Assembly (NCBI GenBank): GCA_030849465.1
Contig: JARVLF010000011.1
Location: 1-64,000, forward strand
Length of the DNA: 64,000 bases
Direction of reading: 5' to 3'
From: Moesziomyces globuligerus
Taxonomy: Eukaryota; Basidiomycota; Ustilaginomycetes; Ustilaginales; Ustilaginaceae
Numbering within the stretch: the stretch's first letter is position 1; each line of letters begins with the position of its first letter. The notes under the pieces were generated by a model. That model was not told where the DNA came from. It saw nothing but the letters and a program-made list of their open reading frames with translations, and made no database searches. This document shows, one piece after another, positions 8,039-18,548 of this stretch. The position numbers and the translations under genes were made by a program.

Positions 8039-10042
8039 CTAGAGCTTGTTGGTAGGCGACTCGAAACGCATGGGGAAGGGGAATCGAAGTGAGAGCCAAG
8101 CGCGCACGTAGTACGGCCACATCCAAGCCTCTTGTGGCTGCGATTTAGGAGCCTCTGATGGGCTTGGATGCTGCTTGAACGAGAAGAGCGAAGAGGTGTT
8201 GAGGAGCTCGAGGGTGATGAGGCTTTCGCGCGCGTCGAGGGGAGTCGACAGATTGGGAGCGACGAGCACAGGCTGCTGCACCACGGTGTGCGCATAGCGG
8301 GAGAGAAGCCGCGAGACCTGGTCCAGGCGCGTGGCTTGATTCGAGCTCGAGGCGTTACGAAGCGAGTGATCAGTCTCGCCGAAGTGCGCGTTCAACGGCA
8401 AGGTCTCGATAGCGGCCATCTTGAGCTCAGGAGCGGGCAAGAAGGCGGAAAGGCCGAGCTGACCGGACTTGCCGACCAGATGCGTGATGATGCAGTCGCC
8501 ACACATTGGTGCGTGGAAGGCGACCCGGCTGAACATGCTCGTGGCGCTTGGCTTGTTGTCTGGGGCTGCTGGACTTGCCGCAGCATCGAGCAGCGGTGCG
8601 ATGCACTCTCTCTCCAAGACGCATGCTGGCGACATCTGCTCGACGGATGTGACCCCTTCTTGCTGTGGTGCCGCGACATCCGAGGTTGGATCCGAGGCAG
8701 GCGGAATGACGAAAGCAAGTCCGTCCATGGAGGATTGCATAGCCTCGGGACCAAGACGACGCGGAAGGCGGGCGCGATGGAGATTGGCGTTGACCGTGGC
8801 CGGGCTCGTCGTTTTGCGCTCGGGTAGCTTGACGGAGGGTGCAGCGTAAGGGTGGTGTGGATCAAGCCCTAGGTCTGTGAGTAGTGCTTCGGATTCTCCG
8901 GGGGAGAAGAATCCATCAGCATCGCGATCATGCTTGGCGACTATAAACGACCAGAGGAGAGCTTCGCGGTGTCTCTCGAGAAGGTAATGCGCTGCCAGGA
9001 AAGGAAGGTCGAGCTGCGCGGACGTGGGGCTGGAGTTGCTGTGAAGCAGATCGGGCCAGATCTGGCGCATCTCGGCCATGGCCGATGAGGAGACTGGTAT
9101 GGGCAAGTCGAGAAGCTTGGCTCGCGGCCGCACTCCGAAGCGGCGATCGAGTAGGGCATTAGCAGCCTGTAAATGCTTGAGCCCTGGATCCGACGAGGGA
9201 GCTGCGCTGTAGACTTGAGAATCCAATTGGAAGCGGAAGGCGGCGCCGTAAAGCGGCGACCAAAAGTCCGATGCCGAGACTGGGAGTGCAAAGACGTGGT
9301 GGGGTGCGATGAGCAGACGGACGTCGCTGAGCTCCGGCACCTGCGCAGCGAGGACCGCCGAAGAGAAGGAGTCATGTTGGTCGATCCAACGGCCAGCGAA
9401 TTCCGAGGGCGGTCGGTCATCGTGGCCGGCACAGGCGACCTGACGACGGTGAAGTAGACGCGGCGGCTCGAACAGTGGATCTTCAGTGGCAAGCCAGCAG
9501 GGGCGTTGGCCACTGTTGTCTCGCCCTTGTGCGTCGCGATAGTCGTGAGTGCACGCGTCCTGGCGTGCTGAGCCGCGTATAGATGTCGGCACATCCGGTG
9601 TGAGCAGTGTGACGCTACCAAAGCCGCCGTGCATGTACTGCTGCGCTGACCTGAGCGAGTATCGGAGGAAGTCCGATGCGGTTTCGCGAGCATGCGCTCG
9701 TTGAGAGTCGTCGCTGCTGCCTGGCTCGTCATTGAGGCTCGCGTTTGCCCATGTCCATATGAGATCGAGCTTGGCTTGTTGCGTCCACTCTTCGGGCGGA
9801 TTGGCGCACACGGTTCCTGTGCTGAACCACTGTGACCAGCATGGCGAGCGCTGCTGTACCGTCGTATCAGAAGCTTGACTTGGCGCTGAGGATATCCATG
9901 CAATGTGCTCGGAAGCTGCGCTGCTATAATAGTATGCGCTCGTCAGGTAGATCAACACGACGAATGCCGTTCCAGCTAGCAGCACGGTGCGGGTGCGAAG
10001 CTGACGCAGTCCACGTATTGAGTTTGTGCTGGACTGGATCAT
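8039..10042 (-). CDS. Stealth-family sugar-phosphate transferase with EF-hand, type II Golgi protein
   Basis: This is 667 residues with a single signal anchor at about 20-40, so the catalytic part would be in the Golgi lumen. LDLIWTWANASL (residues 92-103) resembles Stealth conserved region 1 (DVVYTWVNG type). DFLRYSLRSAQQYM (about 124-137) matches region 2. A canonical EF-hand loop, DRDADGFFSPGE, lies at 372-383; an EF-hand is also found in the related human GlcNAc-1-phosphotransferase. Family members transfer sugar phosphates to glycans, and Cryptococcus Xpt1, a xylosylphosphotransferase, is a fungal precedent. The region-3-like segment reads LIAPHHVF at 244-251, where relatives usually have an acidic pair, so activity may be altered. 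It is the first of four consecutive glycan-type genes. Confidence 0.7.
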   Translation of the reverse strand: MIQSSTNSIRGLRQLRTRTVLLAGTAFVVLIYLTSAYYYSSAASEHIAWISSAPSQASDTTVQQRSPCWSQWFSTGTVCANPPEEWTQQAKLDLIWTWANASLNDEPGSSDDSQRAHARETASDFLRYSLRSAQQYMHGGFGSVTLLTPDVPTSIRGSARQDACTHDYRDAQGRDNSGQRPCWLATEDPLFEPPRLLHRRQVACAGHDDRPPSEFAGRWIDQHDSFSSAVLAAQVPELSDVRLLIAPHHVFALPVSASDFWSPLYGAAFRFQLDSQVYSAAPSSDPGLKHLQAANALLDRRFGVRPRAKLLDLPIPVSSSAMAEMRQIWPDLLHSNSSPTSAQLDLPFLAAHYLLERHREALLWSFIVAKHDRDADGFFSPGESEALLTDLGLDPHHPYAAPSVKLPERKTTSPATVNANLHRARLPRRLGPEAMQSSMDGLAFVIPPASDPTSDVAAPQQEGVTSVEQMSPACVLERECIAPLLDAAASPAAPDNKPSATSMFSRVAFHAPMCGDCIITHLVGKSGQLGLSAFLPAPELKMAAIETLPLNAHFGETDHSLRNASSSNQATRLDQVSRLLSRYAHTVVQQPVLVAPNLSTPLDARESLITLELLNTSSLFSFKQHPSPSEAPKSQPQEAWMWPYYVRAWLSLRFPFPMRFESPTNKL

Positions 10043-10728
10043 CGCTGCTGGTTGTCAGCCATTGACTATGGTGGTTGGTGGAGGGGCAGGTGTGCGCTTC
10101 GCTGATGATCAACTTGGAAGATGCGCAAGACAGCGTCGGCTTGTCGATCCGCAATGTTCCCACCCGCTCGCTGCAGCGCTCTCCCGCTTCATGCACACGC
10201 GCTGCATGTTCAGGGTCTTTTGGACTTGCCGGGATCTTGGCCGAGTCTGTCAGAGCGCGATGCTCGGACGATTCGTGCATGTGTGCGTGGTCGTCTTGGT
10301 CGTGTTTGCGAGTCTCGTTCGAGTCGCCCTGCGCGCCGCGAGGCTTGGCTGGCGGTGGCTCGGAGGTCTTGCACCACTTTGCGGTGTGCATGTCGATTTC
10401 ATGCACGCAAGCAGCTCTCTGCCGCGCAGCCATCAAAAAACCGTAGAACAGAGAGAATTAAGAAATAAAATAAAAATAAAAAGGCATTGGCAGTGTGATT
10501 TGGCCAAGCCCCGAGCTTTGGCAATTTCCCGTCCCCGCTCTCCGACTGGCGAGCCAACTCCGACCTGCCACACGCCTCATTGCTGTCAACGGGCATCTCG
10601 GAGCCGCGCTCACTTTCTCCGCATCCCTATCCGCACAGTCACGCACACGCGTGTAGCTTTCAGACCTTCAAGCAAGCTAAGGAGGTGGGATCAATCAAAG
10701 ATTTGCTACGAGTTGCTATCAAGCCCAA
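10043..10728. other. Intergenic between Stealth and nucleotide-sugar transporter genes
   Basis: No gene supported. An A-rich patch, GAAATAAAATAAAAATAAAAAGG, lies near 10460-10485, downstream of the transporter and upstream of the Stealth gene. Overlapping plus-strand frames have no domain. Confidence 0.5.
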
Positions 10729-12030
10729 TCAAGGCTTCGGTGTTGCGCTCAAGCGAACATAGTTGTACGTGCTCGCCATCACCAGTGCGCCCCCTGCCAG
10801 CTGTGACAGCGTCGGCAGTCGAGAAGTAAGCATGCTTTCCAGCGCGATCGTGGTGATGATCGCCATGCTGGTCGCGAATCCCTTCATGATGGTGTCCGCA
10901 TATCTCAGCGTCGCCGAAACCACGTAGCCACTGCCACCGCGCAGGATCACCGTGATCCATGCCAGCGTCGAGAAGTTGCGAAGCGGTGCCCACTCTTGCC
11001 TCTGCACCACCTCGAGCAGCACGGCTGCTCCAGCTGTCAGGAGCGAGAAGGAGGCCAGCTGTGCGTTGCGCACCGAGAGCGCCACCGACATGCTCGACTT
11101 GAGCTTGGTTTCGATGTAGACGCCGGCAAAGCTCCCGCACACGCACGCCAGCACCACGCATGCCGTTCCGATCGCCAGCTGCGCGCTCGCATCCTCGCGT
11201 GCCATCAACGCAGCCTGTGCCATCAGGTTCATTTGCCCCAGCCCCGCGCTGCTTCCGATCCGTCGTCCGAACGGCGAGTCAGAGCCCAGTTCCCGCATCA
11301 TGCTCGCTGCCTCGGCTGCCTTCTCCTTGGATGGCGTCTTTTGCGTGAGGAAGACCACCCCGAGCAGCAGGATCGGCAAGCACGTCCACTGGCGCATCGA
11401 GAGTGGCTTGCCGAACAGGAGCACGCTGATCAAGGCAGCCGTGATCAGTTTGAGCTGGGACAGCCCCTGGTACGCTACCGGGCTCAGGTACGTGTTGGCC
11501 GCGAGCTGAAGCATGTTCTGGCACACGTACACCAGGGCTGGGACCCCCATCATCCACGTCGAAGGACAGTAGATGTCGTTCCATGCGGCTCGAGCCCTGA
11601 CCCGAAGGCTCGGGGTGGTCGTCGCCGATCGCGTCTCGTACTCCTCCCTGGCAACCTTCTCCGAGTGCTCCGAATCGTCGGCCGAAAAGAGTGGCAGTCG
11701 AGCGGCATCGACTGTCGAAGGTGTGTCCCTTGCGAAGACAGCTAGCACGAAGCTGATCGATAGTTTGAAAAGCTCCGATAGAAAGACAGAGGTAGCGATC
11801 GAGTACTGGCGCTCCTGTCCAACGCTTCTTGATCGCTGTGATACGACGCTGGTGGCTGTCGTGAACATGATGAGCGCTGAGAGACTCGTCCATTTGCGGG
11901 CAGCATGCTGACTTGCTTGCGTTTGCGCATTGACGCCCCTTTGACCGATCTGACTCGTCGATGCGGATGAGCTCGACATCGAGTCTTCTGACGTGATGGC
12001 AGACTTTGGTGTATCTTGCTTTGATGTCAT
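10729..12030 (-). CDS. Nucleotide-sugar transporter (SLC35A-type, UDP-sugar)
   Basis: This is 433 residues starting at the ATG at 12030; an upstream TTG was rejected. The sequence has about ten hydrophobic spans. It carries the family core VPALVYVCQNMLQLAANTYLS, then VAYQGLSQLKLITAALISVL, and later LRGGSGYVVSATLRYADTIMKGFATS. This is the UDP-galactose/UDP-GlcNAc/CMP-sialic acid transporter group of Golgi antiporters, which exchange a cytosolic nucleotide sugar for lumenal nucleotide monophosphate. Two hydrophilic inserts, a loop after the second span and a Ser/Glu-rich loop before LAIGTACVV, are longer than in short family members. Its position between a sugar-phosphate transferase and an acyltransferase suggests it supplies donor sugar to the neighbouring enzymes. 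The exact sugar cannot be read from sequence. Confidence 0.85.
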   Translation of the reverse strand: MTSKQDTPKSAITSEDSMSSSSASTSQIGQRGVNAQTQASQHAARKWTSLSALIMFTTATSVVSQRSRSVGQERQYSIATSVFLSELFKLSISFVLAVFARDTPSTVDAARLPLFSADDSEHSEKVAREEYETRSATTTPSLRVRARAAWNDIYCPSTWMMGVPALVYVCQNMLQLAANTYLSPVAYQGLSQLKLITAALISVLLFGKPLSMRQWTCLPILLLGVVFLTQKTPSKEKAAEAASMMRELGSDSPFGRRIGSSAGLGQMNLMAQAALMAREDASAQLAIGTACVVLACVCGSFAGVYIETKLKSSMSVALSVRNAQLASFSLLTAGAAVLLEVVQRQEWAPLRNFSTLAWITVILRGGSGYVVSATLRYADTIMKGFATSMAIITTIALESMLTSRLPTLSQLAGGALVMASTYNYVRLSATPKP

Positions 12031-13214
12031 CTTTGAGTTGATCGCGACCAAAGGCGAGCGAGCAACGAGCGTTCTACGCGAGGAATGTTGTGCTGGTGGT
12101 AAGTGTACAAGGAAGACAAGAGCACTCGGTCAGCCAGTATGTCTCCTGAGTCGTTGCAACAAGCAGACGCATTTCAGGCCGCCTCCATAAGGGAAAGAGA
12201 ATTACGGCATCTCAGAGAAGCTGATTCGCCAGCCGGTGCCATTGTGCATGTGCCATCGGATCGGGCTCGTCCCTGTCTTTACCTGCAGGACATGCTCTCT
12301 GCAGCTCAAGCGCGTGTTCGGGCATCGGAATCGAGGAGCCAGGCAGGTCATCCGACGCCGACCCCTCTTGGCGCTCGACGCAGATATCGATGCTAGAGCG
12401 TGTTGTATTGTACAGCCGTTGGCTAATGATCTGCGCTGAGGTCGCTCTGCAGACTCCCTTCTCGGCAACTACGCGGTCAAAGCGCGGGAGTGCGATTCCA
12501 CAGACGACATGTCGTGGCTCGACGCCACCGCTCGTGGTGGCTCGGCCTTGTTGGCGGACACAGCGTGAAATGTGCGCGTGTAATATGGCATGCAGCGCAT
12601 GAATGTATGCGAGCTGTCCAACTCCGCTCGGCGTTCAGCCACGCTGCGTGCGCCTCCGCAACGCGAGATCACTCGAATTCCGGTCTCCTCGATACCCGCC
12701 TTTGACGACCGAGCAAATTTCAAATTGGCCAGATAAATTCAAAGACAATGAATTCAAGGCCGGCCCCGCCGAGATCACATGTGCAGCCACTGTCGGAGAC
12801 ATGGGATCGGAGCCTGCAACTCCTGTCCGAGATGTCACTTGGATGCGTGCTTGATCTGCAACAGCGCATGCAACCAAGTCCCGCTCCGGCTTGAGGAGAG
12901 AGTTCCGCCAAGCACATGGCAGGTCGTCGAGCGGTTTCCTCCTTGAAAATCCCAGCGAGCTCAACGCACCGCCTGCATTCATCCGCCTATCTGCGCGAAC
13001 AGTACCGCGCCTCCTCCTGTTTCGATCGGCAACAGATCATCCCTAGGCAGACGTCCTTATCGTCTTTCGCGGACCAAAGCATGCGAACAATTCATTGACA
13101 GACACTTGCAGAGATCACAGGAAAGATGCAGGGGAAAACAGGCTCTAAAAAGCAAGGGTCGCGGACAGGGGTCATGAAGCTGAGGGTCCATGGGAGGGGT
13201 GACGAATCGCGAGC
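12031..13214. other. Intergenic between transporter and acyltransferase
   Basis: About 1.2 kb with no supported gene. Frames up to about 115 codons occur on both strands but show no domain, signal peptide or splice structure that I can defend. Confidence 0.5.
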
Positions 13215-14564
13215 TCAGTCTTCACGTCGGGCGTGAAGCTTCTCTGCATCTGCCGCACTACCCGTCTTGCGGTTCTTCCAGGCTTGGTACTTGTTCCTGA
13301 TGGGCTCCTCGATCATAAAGGTGGTGAAGGTGGCCACCATGAATGCTATGCCGGTCGGACCCCAGTTACCGACGGGCCAGCCATGCAGTGCCTGGAGTGG
13401 GAACTGCCACAGGTACCACGAGTATGAGATCCTGCCGGGGAATCGGAAGATTCGCGACTCGAGGATGGGATTGCCGTTGATACTGCCGAGGATGACGAGC
13501 AGCACCACCAGCGCCGTGATCAGCTCCAGCCAGATGCCCGTCGTGCGGTAGTCAAACCCGGTCTCGGCAAGACCGTAGCCCCACATGTATGCGAGAACAA
13601 AGAAAGACATCGTGCTCGTCAGGCCTACCCACTTGCGCGTGACCAGCTCTGGAATGGGCATCAAGCGTGCCGAGCAGCCGATGAACATCTTCCAGGCGTT
13701 GGCTGAGTATGCATATCGGTAGTCGATCCCGTACATCTTTTCGCCGAGAAAATTCCAGCCGCTAAAGGCGCGGATGTAGAATCCGACGAAGACAAGCAGA
13801 CCCATCACGATCGCGCGCTTTCGCAGCGAGAGCGGCACGACGAATGGGATGAGCAGGGACCAGAAGATGTAGAACTGCTCCTCCACAGCAAGCGACCAGG
13901 TGTTGAGGTAGAGGCCAGGATACATCAGTCGGGGCTCCTCTGGCGAGATCGGATAGATGTTGTGAACGTAGAAGAAGGCCGCCAGCGCGTCAGCCCTGAG
14001 CACTTTCACCGGGACGCCCAGTCGAACGCCGATGTTGAAGACGATGCCGACCATGAGAGCCAGAGCCGGCGTCAGGCGGACGAAACGGTCCATGTAGAAT
14101 CGGGGAAGGAACGCCAATCGATCGAGCGAGAACTTTGCGCTGGACGTCAGAGACGAGTCTTGACGGACTTTTTCGGCCTTCTCGATCTGCGAGATAAGGA
14201 CGCCCGTGATGAGGAAGCCAGACAGGACGAAGAAGACGCCAACTCCAAGGGTGCCCAGCATATCCTTCTTCTCCACGACATGGGAGACCATGACGAGAGC
14301 CACGGCAACACCTCTAAGACCTTCCCAGCCTGGGACGAACCCAATCTTGTTCACCCATTTGCTGGAAGCCCGAGACGACGTCTGAGAGATAGCAGCTGCC
14401 CCCGCTGGTAGCGGAAGCATACTCGAAGTCTCAGTTGCGCCCATTGGCTCGTGGGAAGGGCTTCCTTCTCGCGAAGATCGGTAGGAAGGCAAGGTAGAGA
14501 GAGTTGGCCTGAACGCTTCCTCGTCCAGGCTAGGTGAAGTGGGGTGGCCTGCCACACCGGACAT
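13215..14564 (-). CDS. Membrane-bound acyltransferase-3 family (O-acyltransferase)
   Basis: This is 449 residues with a Ser/Pro-rich cytosolic N-terminus of about 70 residues followed by roughly ten membrane spans. The catalytic-type histidine is His95 in VALVMVSHVVEKK. GVGVFFVLSGFLITGVL and TWSLAVEEQFYIFW are the family hallmarks (OafA/YrhL, Acyl_transf_3). Members move acetyl or longer acyl groups onto sugars or lipids across membranes. The C-terminal motif RISYSWYLWQFPLQ is also typical, so the protein looks intact. A TATA box lies about 80 bases upstream. Located between a nucleotide-sugar transporter and a GT90 gene, it is a good candidate for glycan O-acetylation. It is unrelated in sequence to Cas1-type acetylases, and the acceptor is unknown. 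Confidence 0.85.
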   Translation of the reverse strand: MSGVAGHPTSPSLDEEAFRPTLSTLPSYRSSREGSPSHEPMGATETSSMLPLPAGAAAISQTSSRASSKWVNKIGFVPGWEGLRGVAVALVMVSHVVEKKDMLGTLGVGVFFVLSGFLITGVLISQIEKAEKVRQDSSLTSSAKFSLDRLAFLPRFYMDRFVRLTPALALMVGIVFNIGVRLGVPVKVLRADALAAFFYVHNIYPISPEEPRLMYPGLYLNTWSLAVEEQFYIFWSLLIPFVVPLSLRKRAIVMGLLVFVGFYIRAFSGWNFLGEKMYGIDYRYAYSANAWKMFIGCSARLMPIPELVTRKWVGLTSTMSFFVLAYMWGYGLAETGFDYRTTGIWLELITALVVLLVILGSINGNPILESRIFRFPGRISYSWYLWQFPLQALHGWPVGNWGPTGIAFMVATFTTFMIEEPIRNKYQAWKNRKTGSAADAEKLHARRED

Positions 14565-16179
14565 CTCTGCTTGAGGCTTTGTGTACAGATGAGCTGAGGA
14601 ACCTGTTGCAACGGAGCGCTCCTAGGTCGAGTGGTGATCAGGCTATATAGCCACGAGAGTCTGAGGTGAGGAGTGGCAAGTAGGTCAGATGCGATGGATG
14701 GATGGTATAGATCGGAAAGGAGGATGTACAGAATCGACCGGCATTGATCTACATTGAGGGTGTTTGCGAGATGCTTATAGGCCACGCTTCGATTTCTCGG
14801 TCCGAGGAGGGGGACGCTTGAAAGGAGAAGGGGAGGGACCTTTGCGGTATAGCTCTTGACTGTGCGGCCTCTTGGAAGCACTGGCGAGTCCCGGTCAGCC
14901 ACTCCCTTCCGGCCAGCTGACAGGGTTGGGTAAGGTCGCAGCTGAGCTTTCAAATGATCGACCACCGTGCCGCGGAATGATGCGGTCGCAAAAGCTGCTG
15001 TATGCCGTGCAGTGAATGCGAGGCTTGGAGGTTATTACATGTAAAGAAAGCCTGGAAGCTGTCTGGTTTGGCGACAGGCGACAACGTATGCAGCAGTTCA
15101 GGTATCGATACTCACGGCTCAGGCACTGACTCGCGTGGCAATGCGTGGGTGAGCCGGCTTGGGCGGCGTGGGATGCATGTGGCTCTCGATACTGCATCGG
15201 AGCTGCGTCGTGCCGGGTCAGGGAACAGCATGGACTTACCGATTGAAAATGGTTCACGGAGCGTAGCAATGCATCCTGCTGCCGAGATTTGCAGCGACAC
15301 CTCAAAGGCTAACAGTCCAGCCGGCCGGATGTCCATCAAATGCAGGCCAAGAAGCAGGATGCAGGCCTGCGCAGCGCGGGCCGTGCTGCATGAATGCAAA
15401 CGGCATCGAGATTGACATGTGGCTCGGGGTTGCATACAATCCCCACCGAGCTCCGAGGCTGCACGAGGGCCGATGCCAACTGTCACTTTTTCCGATTGAC
15501 CAGAAAATATTTCTGCACGGCAGCCACGAAATGGGTTCCGGCCTCTGCCACCGCCACAGCGGAGGGCAAAAACGAGAAAAGGAAAGAAAGAAAGCAAGCT
15601 TCGATTAGTTACAGCAAGTTCATTTTTTTTATTTTCATTCCAAAAGGCCGAGCGCTCAATCTCATGAATTCATATCCCCTCTCCCCTCAACTGCCTCGGA
15701 CCTTTCGTTTTTCCAGCGTTTAAACATTTTATTTATTGTACTGCAAGATGGGAATTTCACGTGGCCTGGCAGACAAAGCCGTTGCGATTCATGCAGGCCG
15801 GCGCTCACGGTCTCGGATGCTTTTGCCAATCCTCACACCGAGCCCTCAGTCACCGAGCACCTGCTTCGTCCTGCATAAGAGCGTAGCACCCACACCTCGC
15901 ATTCAATTGCTTGGAACCGACCATCCGCTTCCGAAGTTGTGGGATACAATGGCAGGACGCTCGGGCATACTGCTCCCGGCGCAAACGATGTTCGTCAGCC
16001 AAAGCACAGACCCTGGCAAGCGTGGGGGAATCTTGAATACGCAGCTCCAGTTTAGCCCTCAGAGTCGACGTGGCATACGATGTGACATCGCTCTCGTCTT
16101 GCTCTAGCTACCTCACCTGCTCCCACCATATTTTCACCTCATTCTTCGGCTCGGTCGCCGACAGATTCAAGACTTGCAG
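14565..16179. other. Intergenic, divergent promoter of acyltransferase and GT90 genes
   Basis: A 1.6-kb region with no defended gene. The left end holds the acyltransferase TATA box. A purine-rich stretch (AAAAGGAAAGAAAGAAAGC) lies at about 15578-15598, followed by T- and A-rich sequence near 15620-15740. Short frames on both strands lack domains. Confidence 0.5.
14643..14650 (-). promoter_or_regulatory. TATA box of the acyltransferase gene
   Basis: CTATATAG lies about 80 bases upstream of the ATG at 14564. Confidence 0.45.
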
Positions 16180-18105
16180 ATGGTGTCAAGCTCCCTGCGA
16201 TCCGATCATCATGCCAAAGTGGAAGGCGCGGTCGGTCAATCGTCCCCCCGTCTCCGAGGCGGCGCCTCCGCGTCTGGCAGCTCCCAAAGTTCCAATGGAT
16301 TGGTTCACGAGAGCAGGTCGCATGCTGTGACCAAATCTAAAAAGGGCAGTGACACAATGACCGCTGTTCAGACCCTAGCCAAGGGCCGCAAGCTTGGTCA
16401 GATTGTGGCCGGCAGCTTGGCCTTCTTCGTTCTTGCCTTGCTGCTCACGAAATCGATCACTAGCTCCGCGGATCCATTACCAGCCACCTACTTGTCGTCG
16501 TCCTCTTCGGCGTACAAGGCTGCGCCGGTGTCGATCGAAGAGGTCACTGCTAAGTGCGCGCTCGCAGGCATTCACCCCATCGCATGCAAGGTCAACCACG
16601 CAGCTCACATCGCCTCTCAGATGAAAGCCCGCCAATCCAAGACTCCTCAGCAGGCAGTAGAAGCGTACAGAAATCGGTACCTTCGCTCACCTCCGCCCGG
16701 CTTCGAGAACTGGGTCGAGCTCGCACTCAAGCACAACGCGACCATCATCGACGATTTCGATCAGATTGAGGTCGACCTCAATGCATTCCGACAAGCTGGC
16801 CTGCAAGGTGATAAGCTCAAACGTCGCATACTTGAAGCGAAGTCTGAGGTGCCGGGCTACGGGCTGGGACAGCTCAGCGTCGTCGACGGAAATGCCGTCG
16901 CATTTGGTCCGAGTACGGGTCCTCTGTCTGCAGAGACGCTCGTCGATATCCTCCGTCCCGTTCAGCACCTGATTCCGGATGTCTCAGTTCCGTTCAACTG
17001 GTACGCAGAGCCCGGGATGCCTCACTCGGCTCCTGCTTCCGCTGGCACCCCACTTCGATCGATCGATGCCAGCCGCGAGGATCCGACCGCCATTCTGCGC
17101 CAAGCTTGCCCTTCGAACCACATCTCGCCAGCGCGAGCCTGGAGCTCACTCGAGCCGCCGATGGACTACTGCAGCGAAGATGCGCAAGAGCTGAGCGAGC
17201 TGCATGGCTTCTTCCAAGCTCCCGACAACTTCCATCCGTTCACGAAGCTCGTTCCCATGCTGTCCAGGTCCAAGCTCTCAAACTTTGCCGACATATTGGC
17301 GCCCAATGTATGTTACGGGCACGAAGTTTACCGAGGCTTGCCGGACACAATTCCATGGGACAAGAAGGAGGACAGCCTGTACTGGCGAGGGTCGACCACT
17401 GGAGTGGCTCAAACGCCTACCACATGGGCGCGCGGACATCGCCATCGCATGGTACGCTACGTGAAGCAGCTGCGAGAGGCAGCCAACAAGCTGAACAATG
17501 GCGTCGAGGTGGATCCATGGGACTCGATCTACGCTTCAGACCGTACCGTCGCAGCGTCCCGCGACTCTGTAGATGTAGCCGGCAACACCCTTCCTCTCTT
17601 CGACTACACTGACCAGCCCGTAGTCGATGCTATCAAACGGCTTGGATCCGAGCGATTCAACGTATCCTGGTCGCAATTCGTGCTTGCCGATGAAGCAACT
17701 CTGGCCTCCTTGATGGCCAATCAGGTCGCCACCAAATTGGAGGGACGCAACAGTGTCTACCTCCACAAGTTCCTTCTCGACGTCGATGGCCAGTCGATGT
17801 CGTGTCGGTTCTACCAGCTACTGGCATCGAACTCACTCGTTTTCAAGCAGACCATCTGGTCCGAGTACCACGACGATCGGCTCGTGCCCTGGATCCACTA
17901 CGTCCCGTTGGACCTGCGCGTACAGAACAACGAGCTGCCGATGCTGCTTGATTTTTTCATCAATCATCCGCAAGGGCCGAGCACGGCGGCCAAGATCGCA
18001 GCAGCATCCAAAGAGTGGGCCGATGCAACCTTGCGTCCCATAGATGTCTCACTGTACTTCGCTAGGCTGCTCATCGAGTTCGCCGAGCTTTTCAACGCAT
18101 CCTAG
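16180..18105 (+). CDS. GT90 glycosyltransferase, CAP10-like, type II membrane protein
   Basis: This is 641 residues from the ATG at 16180. An in-frame ATG at 16357, directly before the signal anchor (GQIVAGSLAFFVLALLLTKS), is an equally good start and would give a conventional short cytosolic tail. The catalytic region carries SLYWRGSTTG near residue 400. Further on, KFLLDVDGQSMSCRF and LASNSLVFKQTIWSEYHDD (about 530-560) are diagnostic of the CAP10/DUF821 family, GT90. Fungal precedents include Cryptococcus Cap10 and the xylosyltransferase Cxt1. It should act in the Golgi lumen, probably on a surface glycan or glycolipid. It is the last of four consecutive glycan-type genes and points toward the two secreted-protein genes. 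Confidence 0.88.
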   Translation: MVSSSLRSDHHAKVEGAVGQSSPRLRGGASASGSSQSSNGLVHESRSHAVTKSKKGSDTMTAVQTLAKGRKLGQIVAGSLAFFVLALLLTKSITSSADPLPATYLSSSSSAYKAAPVSIEEVTAKCALAGIHPIACKVNHAAHIASQMKARQSKTPQQAVEAYRNRYLRSPPPGFENWVELALKHNATIIDDFDQIEVDLNAFRQAGLQGDKLKRRILEAKSEVPGYGLGQLSVVDGNAVAFGPSTGPLSAETLVDILRPVQHLIPDVSVPFNWYAEPGMPHSAPASAGTPLRSIDASREDPTAILRQACPSNHISPARAWSSLEPPMDYCSEDAQELSELHGFFQAPDNFHPFTKLVPMLSRSKLSNFADILAPNVCYGHEVYRGLPDTIPWDKKEDSLYWRGSTTGVAQTPTTWARGHRHRMVRYVKQLREAANKLNNGVEVDPWDSIYASDRTVAASRDSVDVAGNTLPLFDYTDQPVVDAIKRLGSERFNVSWSQFVLADEATLASLMANQVATKLEGRNSVYLHKFLLDVDGQSMSCRFYQLLASNSLVFKQTIWSEYHDDRLVPWIHYVPLDLRVQNNELPMLLDFFINHPQGPSTAAKIAAASKEWADATLRPIDVSLYFARLLIEFAELFNAS

Positions 18106-18548
18106 CTAGCCCACACTTGCTTTTAAACACCTCTGGCGGTTCCCTGATGTATTTGTACCACTTGTCAGCGCCTCTTAACTTCTTCCGGCTAACTGTGGTC
18201 GGCTCCATCGGAAACGTGTTTCAGAACGAAGCCGGGCTACTGGGCGGGAAGTTCGACCGGCTCACGAACGCAGTCATGTACTCGGTCGGCTTCGGATTGG
18301 AAGAGGTTGGTGGATTGCGTCTGAAGAAAAAGTGTTCGAAATGAAACACCAAAAAAGATTGTATTAAATTGGGAAAATGGAGACGAGAAAAGTTGCCTTG
18401 TCTCTTTCAAGGCTCGTAGGGCTCGTTGCGAGATATCGCGATGGTGTCGCGAGACGAGGTAGCATCAAGCTGTCCAGAAGGACCATCAGCGAGGCATCGC
18501 AGCTGAAGACCATCTCGAGAAGAGACAGCGTCAGGCTATCCCGACTCG
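18106..18548. other. Convergent 3' region between GT90 and a secreted-protein gene
   Basis: Short convergent spacer containing the 3' ends of both flanking genes. A-rich AAAAAAGATTGTATTAAATT near 18352-18371 is a possible polyadenylation region. No gene seen. Confidence 0.45.
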
